A stretch of 23,386 nucleotides of DNA, taken from a virus. The position numbers were made by a program, and so were the translations under genes. Below, in pieces: positions 15,403 to 21,997 of the stretch (its first letter is position 1; each line of letters opens with the position of its first letter). Below the pieces are notes generated by a model that saw nothing but the letters and a program-made list of their open reading frames with translations, ran no database searches and had not been told where the DNA came from. The stretch spans positions 1-23,386 of the IMG/VR virus record IMGVR_UViG_3300046007_006019; one strand, written 5' to 3'.

Positions 15403-16551
15403 ATGTCAGATAAATTATTAACAGATAGACAGCGCACCGAATACGAGCGAATTAAAAAAACTAAGGGTAAAGCTGCGGCGGATAAATGGAAAGCCGACTT
15501 GTTAGCACGACAAGCGCAGCCAGCACAACCGAAACAACAAGCGGCACAACCGACGCCACAACCAGCGCAGCCAGCACAACCGAAACAACAAGCGGCACAA
15601 CCGACGCCACAATCAGCGCAACCGAAACCACAACCAGCGCAATCAGGGGCAGGTCGACTATTAAGTGACAAAGAGCGAGACCAATACGAGGCCATTAAAA
15701 AAGATGAAGGCAAACCTGCTGCTGAGAATTGGAAAGAACAAATACTAACAAACCGACCACAACAAGCGATACCAGCACCACAACCAGCGCAACCAGTTGT
15801 ACCGGCGCAACCTCCAACAGTAGCACCGCCAGCGGATACAGCTACCCTAGAGGCCGATTTGCAAAGAGCTAGAGAACTAGCCGCAAGATTTTATAATACA
15901 TCGCCGCTTGAGCCGGTTGTTAATCCTTACCAATCGCAGATGGTAGAAATGCTTAACCGGCGGCAACAATTAAGCGATCCTAATAGCACATTCTACGCGG
16001 CTAAAAGGTCGGCGGATATAGCTGGGATAGTTGAAAGGATGCGCGAAGGACTAGAGGGATATAACGCCGCAGAGAACCAAGCACTACGCGAAGCAATGAA
16101 TAGAGAAGTAGAGGCACAACTAGCTACAGATATAGAACGCGCTCGAAGCTCAAACGCCGCTAATTTAGTCTTTGGGGGTGCTGCTGCTGCGCGTGAGGAT
16201 ATAGCACGGCGCGGAGCTTCACGAGCAAAAGCTCAAACAGAACAAGATATATTTTTAAAGAATATAGATGAGAGACAGAGACGGCTAAGGGATTTTACTG
16301 AGATGGTAACAGGCACCGAAGCAGATGAAAGACGAAGAGCCGAAGAAGCAAGACGAAGCTATGAAGGGACGTTAGCTGATATGTCAAACAGAGATATCTT
16401 GCTACAACAAGAAAGAAACGCTTTAGAAGCTCAAAAACGCTCAGCGGAAGCAGGTGTTATGACTGGGTTAGCCAACATTTTGCAAGGAGGCAGGTCAACA
16501 GCGGCTCAAAATTTAGCAATGGAAGAGTTTTTCAACAAATTGAATAAATAA
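15403..16551 (+). CDS. Ala/Gln-rich helical protein with a duplicated motif and Pro/Gln linker, likely ejection protein
   Basis: 382 residues. Residues 5-34 and 86-115 are two copies of one ~30-residue helical motif, identical at 16 positions, with the core L-L-x-D-x-x-R-x-x-Y-E-x-I-K-K-x-x-G-K-x-A-A-x-x-W-K. They are separated by a Pro/Gln/Ala linker (35-85, PAQPKQQAAQPT units), and a second Pro-rich stretch runs from ~122 to 145. The remainder (~150-380) is long, charged, alanine-rich helix (REAMNREVEAQLATDIERAR, RRRAEEARRSYEGTLADM). No enzyme motif is visible. Position after the fibre and before two more large helical proteins suggests an internal virion or ejection protein. The start is 4 nt past the previous stop, with no Shine-Dalgarno site. 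Confidence 0.65.
   Translation: MSDKLLTDRQRTEYERIKKTKGKAAADKWKADLLARQAQPAQPKQQAAQPTPQPAQPAQPKQQAAQPTPQSAQPKPQPAQSGAGRLLSDKERDQYEAIKKDEGKPAAENWKEQILTNRPQQAIPAPQPAQPVVPAQPPTVAPPADTATLEADLQRARELAARFYNTSPLEPVVNPYQSQMVEMLNRRQQLSDPNSTFYAAKRSADIAGIVERMREGLEGYNAAENQALREAMNREVEAQLATDIERARSSNAANLVFGGAAAAREDIARRGASRAKAQTEQDIFLKNIDERQRRLRDFTEMVTGTEADERRRAEEARRSYEGTLADMSNRDILLQQERNALEAQKRSAEAGVMTGLANILQGGRSTAAQNLAMEEFFNKLNK
15514..15615 (+). repeat. Two tandem 51-bp repeats coding the Pro/Gln linker
   Basis: 15514-15564 and 15565-15615 are adjacent 17-codon copies differing at one base (CCA/TCA, Pro to Ser). A degenerate partial third copy follows, encoding AQPKPQPAQS. The period is a multiple of three, so gain or loss of units keeps the frame and changes only linker length. 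Confidence 0.9.
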
Positions 16552-16552
16552 A

Positions 16553-18289
16553 ATGGTAATACCAAGATTTTCTTTTGACCCAAGTTTAAACGAAGAAGAA
16601 GATATCTACTCTTTAGGGGTAGATATTCCAGAACAAGATTTTGAATTACCAGAGCTATCAGCTACCAATCTCGGCTCATTTGAAATGGAAGAATCACCTC
16701 CTTTAATGTTTAGAGGAGAAGCAAGAGCACCTAGAAATGAGCCTATCCGTAGTATCCCACAACCTGCACCGATGATGCAACAACAAGACCCATTAGCAAT
16801 GATGGCAGATAGGATGCGGAGCCTATTTGATACGACTTCCATAGATGCAAAGATTCAAGAAAAAAGAAATTTACTAGATAGTCAGATTTTAGATAGCTAC
16901 AAAAACCCTGAAACAAATATGCAAGATACGTTATTAAATGCAGCTATAAGCGCAGCACCAATGCTACTTGCTAGTGCATTTATTGATACAGGCAGGTATG
17001 GAGATTTATTATTTAAAGGTGCTGGGGCATCTTTTAAAAGAACGCAAGATATGCAAACAGCGGAAGCGGCTGCAGAACAAGAGATGCGAAAAACGCAAGC
17101 AAGGCAGACCGCGCAAGAAATAGGCGATTTAATTAATGAAAAGAAAGCACTTTCTAAAAGTGCAATAGATATAGAAAAAGAGCTACTCTTAAAGTCTATT
17201 CCTGATACTACAAAGCCAAGCTATACAGATGAAGCTCTCAGAGGTATAAGCCAACAAGCTAAAATACCTTTTGAAGTGCTAAAAGGGGCACCAGCTTCTG
17301 AGGTAGATAATTTAATTAAACAGTTAAAGCCAGAAAGCGTAGAAAAGCCAGTGGATTTAGAAACTGCAAAAGTGTTAACAACAGGAACAGAAATAGACCC
17401 ACAAACTTTAGTAGGCAAACCATTTTCACAAGCAATGCAAACTACGAATGTTGCAAAAACATCTCGTGAGAAAGGATTTGGGGTACCTCTTACCTTAGAA
17501 GAAAGACAGAATTATGCCACACAATTAGGAGTCCCAGTTGAAGAAATCCCCGACGATGTGGGACGTGCAAGAGAATTTTCTAAAACAATCCAATCAGCAG
17601 AAAGGATAAAACAAAGACAGGAACAACTTGCTATAGCACAAAAAAAAGCTGCTGGAGAAGATAAAACTAGACCATCTCAAAAGACAGTAACAGGAGTAAA
17701 AGACGGAATAAAAGCAATTGAAAGGACGCAACAATTAGTTAATTTATTAAAAGGATTAGGAAATAATCCTATTACATATCAAGTATTAAAGGAGCTTCCA
17801 GGATTTGATGAGAGCCTAACAAAAAGGGCACTAACTCAATTAGTTACATCAGCAAGAAACGCGGCCGAATCTGGAGTACTAACAGATTCAGATCGAAGAA
17901 TTTGGACAGGTATCGTAGTTGGTGGCCCACTAGAAAGTCCTGCGACTATAGCTAGAGGGTTAGAGGAGTTAGTGATTAGACCATCTATCCAAGTAGTAGA
18001 AACGGACTTAAAAGTCGCAAAAGCTAGCGAGAATGTAACAGAGGTTAAAGATATTTTTTATGATTTTCTAAAAGATAATCCAACCGCGAAACTTCCCGGT
18101 ATAATGGGCTATAGTCCTTCAACAGAGTTTAAAGATTATATAAATGCAAAAACAGGACAGGTGGCTACTCCATCGGGACAACCGACAGCACCGATTAAGG
18201 TTAGAACTAGGGTAATTAATGGAGTTAGATACCCAGACACTCCAGAAGGCCGCGCACAATTTTTAAGAGATCAAAGGGGGCTTAAATAA
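16553..18289 (+). CDS. Large helical protein, likely internal virion (ejection) protein
   Basis: 578 residues. The N-terminal ~120 residues are acidic and disordered-looking, with Pro/Met-rich stretches (PQPAPMMQQQDPLAMMADRM). Residues ~123-145 form one hydrophobic helix (LLNAAISAAPMLLASAFI). Residues ~155-215 are Gln/Ala/Glu/Lys-rich coiled helix. A mixed region follows with repeated Lys/Glu/Gln helices (SAERIKQRQEQLAIAQKKAA). The C-terminus is a compact basic tail (KVRTRVINGVRYPDTPEGRA). No enzymatic signature is visible. Size, one membrane-capable segment and position between two similar genes fit the P22 gp20/gp16 or T7 gp15-type ejection group; this is inference. There is no ribosome site near ATG 16553, which follows the previous stop by one base. 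The final base is shared with the next ATG (TAATG). Confidence 0.65.
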   Translation: MVIPRFSFDPSLNEEEDIYSLGVDIPEQDFELPELSATNLGSFEMEESPPLMFRGEARAPRNEPIRSIPQPAPMMQQQDPLAMMADRMRSLFDTTSIDAKIQEKRNLLDSQILDSYKNPETNMQDTLLNAAISAAPMLLASAFIDTGRYGDLLFKGAGASFKRTQDMQTAEAAAEQEMRKTQARQTAQEIGDLINEKKALSKSAIDIEKELLLKSIPDTTKPSYTDEALRGISQQAKIPFEVLKGAPASEVDNLIKQLKPESVEKPVDLETAKVLTTGTEIDPQTLVGKPFSQAMQTTNVAKTSREKGFGVPLTLEERQNYATQLGVPVEEIPDDVGRAREFSKTIQSAERIKQRQEQLAIAQKKAAGEDKTRPSQKTVTGVKDGIKAIERTQQLVNLLKGLGNNPITYQVLKELPGFDESLTKRALTQLVTSARNAAESGVLTDSDRRIWTGIVVGGPLESPATIARGLEELVIRPSIQVVETDLKVAKASENVTEVKDIFYDFLKDNPTAKLPGIMGYSPSTEFKDYINAKTGQVATPSGQPTAPIKVRTRVINGVRYPDTPEGRAQFLRDQRGLK

Positions 18290-20439
18290 TGGATGAGTTA
18301 GAGCTTGCTTGGGAATCTGCCCCAATAGAAGATGAAGATGAATGGGAATCGGCTATAATTGAAGAGGAACCGACTGCGCCTTTAAGGCAAGAACCCGTTA
18401 TGCCTAGCACTCCTATAGGAGAGTTTAGGAGTCCGGGATTCTTTGAGACTTTAGGAGAAAGAGCCAAAGGAGCTATTACCGCACCTTATGAAGCCGCAAA
18501 GACGGGGATATTAGGGCTTGAAGTCCTTACAGGGCAAGGCGAAGAGGGTGACAAAGAAGAGCTATACAGTAGAACCATTGAGCCATTCACACAGAAAGAA
18601 ACATTAATACCGTTAACAGGAGCGGCTATAGGTGGTGGGCTTGGGCTTGTTACTACAGGGGGATTAGGTACAGGCGTAGGTGCAGGGCTTGGAGCTGCTG
18701 GAGCAAAACAAGTTGCCGAATGGTTTGGAGTTTTACCCGAAACAACCTTCGGGAGTAAAGCCGCTGATGTACTAGCGGATATTACAGGCGCAAAATTTGG
18801 ACAAGTAGTTGGACGCAAACTTAAAGGTACTACCGAAGAGCGTGCGCCTACTAGGGCTTTTAGTGAACAGATGCAAGTAGAGGTACAGAATCCTAATGCA
18901 CCTAGTCAACTTTTAGGATTTGCACCAAAAAATTTACAAGAGCAGCGCGCATCTAAAGACTTAAACAGAATCTTAAATGACCCTACTAGTGAAGTTAATC
19001 AAAAGTTTTTCACTGAAAGCGCAGTCAGTAAAGACGGGATAGAAACTTCTGTATCTCCTTCTACTATAGGTGAGGCAAAAAATAAAGCAACCGTTATAAA
19101 AGAGACAGCCTTACAAAATAGACTTGATTTTTTTCAAAAGTTTAAAGAAAAGTACGGAGATATAGAACTTAAAAAAGACGATAGATTTAAAACAGCTATA
19201 GAAAACACTGATCCTTGGAAACGGTTAGAGGCTGAAGTTAATACAGGGTTAAAATCCGGTAATAAAGAGATTGTAAATGAGGCTCTTAACAAAAAACAAT
19301 ATTTAGATAATCTTATCCTTTCATATAAAACTGGTGTTCCAATTAATTTTGAAAATATCCAATTCGAGATTGATAAAGTAAATGATGAGCTAAAAGAGTT
19401 ACAGGCTTATAATAGCACTACATTAGGGCGACCAGAACTTGAGCCATCTCAAAAACTAAAATTTGAAACGGCAGAACTTAGACAAGCTGCTTTAATGCAA
19501 GTTAGAGAACAAATTTTAAAAAAAGCAGATCCAGAGTTTGCCGTTAAGTTTGATTTAATTAACAAAGAATACCAAGATGCAAAAGACCTAGAACGGTCAT
19601 TTAGCACTATAGAGGATTTGCAATCTAAGCAAAGAACAAGAGAAGGAGCTGCCGACCAAGAAAGCGCAGAAGTTAGTACTCTAGGATATGCTACTGGAGC
19701 AGCTACGACAGGTAATGTGATAGGTGCTGCTTTCGGTGGTGCCATTAATCAAATACGCCAGACAATCGGGGGCGCTACTGATTACATAACTGGCAAAGAC
19801 CCAAGATTAAAAAGGATGCAAGCTTTCGATAAAAAAACACAAGAAAGCTTACAACTGTTAAAAAACAGACAAGCCTTAATGCAAGGCGGCCAGCTTCCCA
19901 ATCGTAGGCCAATAGTCAACCCAGACGGTACTATAGGGAAAATTACAACGGGAATCGGCTCACTTGCTGAGCTTCTAGGTATAGCACAAGCAGTTGTACC
20001 TACTAAGTTAAATACTCAATTAGTCTCTGAGGATGTTTTTAACTGGGGCGATTATATTTATAAGCAAGCTGCAACACCGCTACCGAATGAGGACATAGCT
20101 ACCGCTGATATGCGAGCAACTGCAATGGCTCAAAAGTTTATTGAGACAATGCAAGGCACCAGCGAAAAAGATAAAAGAAAGATGCTTGCAGAGTTGCAAA
20201 GTCTTAGGATTATTCCTCATAACCCATATAATGAGATAGATGGAAAAATTGAATTACCACAAGACCGACAGTTATTTATTAACGATAAAAAAACAGAATT
20301 AAATAATACTGGCGATGTAATCAGTTTTGCTAAACAACTTAATGCAATGAGCAATCCTTACGACGGAGCTATTATCACAGATAAAGCTAAGTCAAAGGAT
20401 GCTCAAAGGATTACAGATTTAGCCAATCAGTATCGGTAG
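18289..20439 (+). CDS. Largest putative ejection protein, with glycine-zipper membrane segments
   Basis: 716 residues. The N-terminus has a duplicated acidic WESA motif (residues 8-11 and 19-22). Residues ~107-145 are a glycine-zipper hydrophobic segment (GAAIGGGLGLVTTGGLGTGV), and a second, weaker one lies at ~466-496 (GYATGAATTGNVIGAAFGGA). Between and after them is long charged helix (residues ~260-460, ~500-535). Such Gly-zippers occur in phage proteins that leave the head and insert in the host envelope to make a DNA conduit. No peptidase or transglycosylase motif is visible. The ribosome site is AAGGGGGC, about 9 nt before ATG. The last 29 bp (20411-20439) overlap the 3' end of a gene on the other strand. 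It is the last gene of the late operon. Confidence 0.68.
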   Translation: MDELELAWESAPIEDEDEWESAIIEEEPTAPLRQEPVMPSTPIGEFRSPGFFETLGERAKGAITAPYEAAKTGILGLEVLTGQGEEGDKEELYSRTIEPFTQKETLIPLTGAAIGGGLGLVTTGGLGTGVGAGLGAAGAKQVAEWFGVLPETTFGSKAADVLADITGAKFGQVVGRKLKGTTEERAPTRAFSEQMQVEVQNPNAPSQLLGFAPKNLQEQRASKDLNRILNDPTSEVNQKFFTESAVSKDGIETSVSPSTIGEAKNKATVIKETALQNRLDFFQKFKEKYGDIELKKDDRFKTAIENTDPWKRLEAEVNTGLKSGNKEIVNEALNKKQYLDNLILSYKTGVPINFENIQFEIDKVNDELKELQAYNSTTLGRPELEPSQKLKFETAELRQAALMQVREQILKKADPEFAVKFDLINKEYQDAKDLERSFSTIEDLQSKQRTREGAADQESAEVSTLGYATGAATTGNVIGAAFGGAINQIRQTIGGATDYITGKDPRLKRMQAFDKKTQESLQLLKNRQALMQGGQLPNRRPIVNPDGTIGKITTGIGSLAELLGIAQAVVPTKLNTQLVSEDVFNWGDYIYKQAATPLPNEDIATADMRATAMAQKFIETMQGTSEKDKRKMLAELQSLRIIPHNPYNEIDGKIELPQDRQLFINDKKTELNNTGDVISFAKQLNAMSNPYDGAIITDKAKSKDAQRITDLANQYR

Positions 20440-20809
20440 GAGATTGTTTATCCTTAACTGCTTTTATTTGAACAGGGGTAAGCAATCCTTCTTTAATAAT
20501 AAAATCAGTACAATCACAAGTATATCTATAGCCACGTTTACGCCAGCAGATAAGTAATAATTTTCCGCCAGCTTCTAACCATGTTTTAGTCAATTTATGA
20601 CTTAAAATTGTTTTTTTATGGATAGATTTACCGTTTACGCCTGTACTTTGAACGCCCAGAATCTCCCCTTCTTTTAAGGCTATGTAATCAATAATGCCGA
20701 AAGCATCGTGACGCTTGCGAGTAAAGGCATTATACCGCTCTACTCGCTCGACAACGTAACCTTTATTTTTTAGAAACTTTATTGTTAGATCGTTGTAATT
20801 CTTCCGCAC
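20411..20809 (-). CDS. Small PD-(D/E)XK-like nuclease-fold protein
   Basis: 132 residues from a GTG start (20809-20807). The purine run GGGGGGAGAAG directly upstream decides this start. The core HDAFGIIDYIALKEGEILGV-QSTG, then helix, then WLEAGGKLLLICWRKRG resembles small phage PD-(D/E)XK or VRR-NUC-like proteins with a G-x-x-D...(Q/E)-x-(T/K) pattern. D41 would be the metal-binding acid. The usual E-x-K is Q54-S-T56 here, so catalysis is uncertain, though Q-x-T/S forms recur in this group as I recall it. E21/E24 in VERVERYN could supply the first acidic residue. With a helicase and YqaJ recombinase upstream in the same operon, a role in recombination or branch processing is likely. The start lies inside the preceding gene (47-nt overlap); the end overlaps the convergent late gene by 29 bp. 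Confidence 0.6.
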   Translation of the reverse strand: MRKNYNDLTIKFLKNKGYVVERVERYNAFTRKRHDAFGIIDYIALKEGEILGVQSTGVNGKSIHKKTILSHKLTKTWLEAGGKLLLICWRKRGYRYTCDCTDFIIKEGLLTPVQIKAVKDKQSPTDTDWLNL

Positions 20810-21077
20810 CTTCTCCCCCCTGATTACTTAAAGTTTTTAATACAGATTCTCTGCTCATGTTCAATGCCTCACAGCACCACTTAAAAGACATCGCATGATC
20901 TTCTTCGCTGTTAAACCATTGAAGAGCAGATTTTTTCTCCCTTTCATTGCTTTCCTCTAAGTCTCGTTTTGCGCGATTAACAACCGCGACTATTAAATCT
21001 ACTTCAGGCATATCAACCTCCAGATACTGAGCATTAATTGTATAGTCAAACCCTGATTTTAAACCTTTTTTTCTCAT
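20763..21077 (-). CDS. Small charged protein with possible helix-turn-helix, function unknown
   Basis: 104 residues. The central part (residues ~48-85) reads ALQWFNSEEDHAMSFKWCCE-ALNMSRESVLKTL. This W-F/I-x-S-x-(D/E)...F-S-F-x-x-x-C-x-x-L-x-(L/M)-x-x-x-x-V-x-x-x-L pattern recurs in small phage and plasmid proteins and looks like a short helical, perhaps DNA-binding, fold. I recognise the pattern but know no proven function. The last ~18 residues are polar and lie in the 47-nt overlap with the nuclease-like gene. The start ATG is 8 nt after the recombinase stop, preceded by a run of nine A and no Shine-Dalgarno site. It may regulate or assist the recombination genes around it. Confidence 0.6.
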   Translation of the reverse strand: MRKKGLKSGFDYTINAQYLEVDMPEVDLIVAVVNRAKRDLEESNEREKKSALQWFNSEEDHAMSFKWCCEALNMSRESVLKTLSNQGGEGAEELQRSNNKVSKK

Positions 21078-21085
21078 ATTTTTTT

Positions 21086-21997
21086 TTAAATACGTTTAAG
21101 TTTAACAACCTTGTAACTACTTCCAGGAACTACATACATTTTTTTTGTTACTTCTTTTATCTCAACCTCCCATTTATTATCCTGACTTCTCATTGTTTTT
21201 ACCTCTTGAGCAATAGCTAAAAAATCCTCTTTTATTTCCTTTAATTGCTTGTCTAACTCTTTTATTTTTTTTTCGTGCTCTTTCTTTAGATTATTTAATT
21301 CCTCATAAGTTTCAAAGATTGCACTATCATTTTCAAAAACTATAATAGATTCTTTGGAATCTTCAGTAATAACTTTAGCTTTTATTTTGCTAGTATACGG
21401 CTGATTGTTCTCGACCGCTGTTATAAATTCCGTAGCGATTGCAAGCATCTTTTTATATTCTTCCGGGCTGTTATATATCTTATAGAAAATTAACTCGTGG
21501 TCACATTTAGCTATTAGATATCCCCAAGGTAATCCCGTGATTCCTAATTGCCATATTAACTGTATCCTGTAATGCTCAGGGCAAGTGTCTTGCCACTCGT
21601 GACGCTTGTACGCTGATACGTTTTTAACTTCTCCAATTCCCCATTGGTTGATGGTTTCATCATAAAGCCAAGCATCAGGGCTTGCTGTAGCTATATCAGT
21701 ACTAACATCGGCATAGATGGCAAAAGGCTGAACGTGCTTTATTCCAGTTTGCAAAGTAAATTTTTCAAGTATAATACTTTCTAATTGCTTACCCCACCAC
21801 ATCGCATCGGTTTCAATTATACTAGATTCTTTTATTTTTTTTAGCTGGTATAAGTCCTGTACAGATTGCCAAGGCGATTGATGCAGTAAAACTGCAATCT
21901 CAGATGAGCCGATAGTATTACTACGGATAGACAGCCATTCCTCTGGATTATTATTTATATTTTCAAGTAGTAGCTTGCCTGTAATCTTTGGTTCCAT
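21086..21997 (-). CDS. YqaJ-family (lambda exonuclease-like) viral recombinase
   Basis: 303 residues. The YqaJ/lambda Exo core is clear: WLSIRSNTIGSSEIAVLL near the N-terminus, then MWWGKQLE (E73), TASPDAWLYD (D108), GIGEVKN (E123-x-K125) and YRIQLIWQLGITGL (Q146). These are the PD-(D/E)XK metal and catalytic residues of 5'-3' exonucleases that resect double-stranded ends to make 3' single strands for annealing. After residue ~220 comes an extra coiled-coil region (LNNLKKEHEKKIKELDKQLK) and a small basic C-terminal end, longer than lambda Exo (226). No single-strand annealing protein is next to it in the window. AGGGGAG precedes ATG, and the start overlaps the helicase stop by one base (TAATG), so the two are translationally coupled. 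Confidence 0.88.
   Translation of the reverse strand: MEPKITGKLLLENINNNPEEWLSIRSNTIGSSEIAVLLHQSPWQSVQDLYQLKKIKESSIIETDAMWWGKQLESIILEKFTLQTGIKHVQPFAIYADVSTDIATASPDAWLYDETINQWGIGEVKNVSAYKRHEWQDTCPEHYRIQLIWQLGITGLPWGYLIAKCDHELIFYKIYNSPEEYKKMLAIATEFITAVENNQPYTSKIKAKVITEDSKESIIVFENDSAIFETYEELNNLKKEHEKKIKELDKQLKEIKEDFLAIAQEVKTMRSQDNKWEVEIKEVTKKMYVVPGSSYKVVKLKRI

Noticed and set aside
15486-15668. Plus-strand Thr/Ser-rich frame inside the Pro/Gln linker region
   Set aside because: It is the alternate reading of the 51-bp repeats, which stay open in several frames because the period is divisible by three.
20400-20500. Bidirectional terminator at the convergent junction
   Set aside because: Only a distant 7-bp inverted match (AAGGATT/AATCCTT, about 70 nt apart) was found, with no compact hairpin and T-tract on either strand.
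21078-21088. Run of nine A on the minus strand as a slippage site extending the YqaJ protein
   Set aside because: The stop codon lies at the beginning of the run, so slippage inside the A-tract occurs after termination and would not extend the protein.
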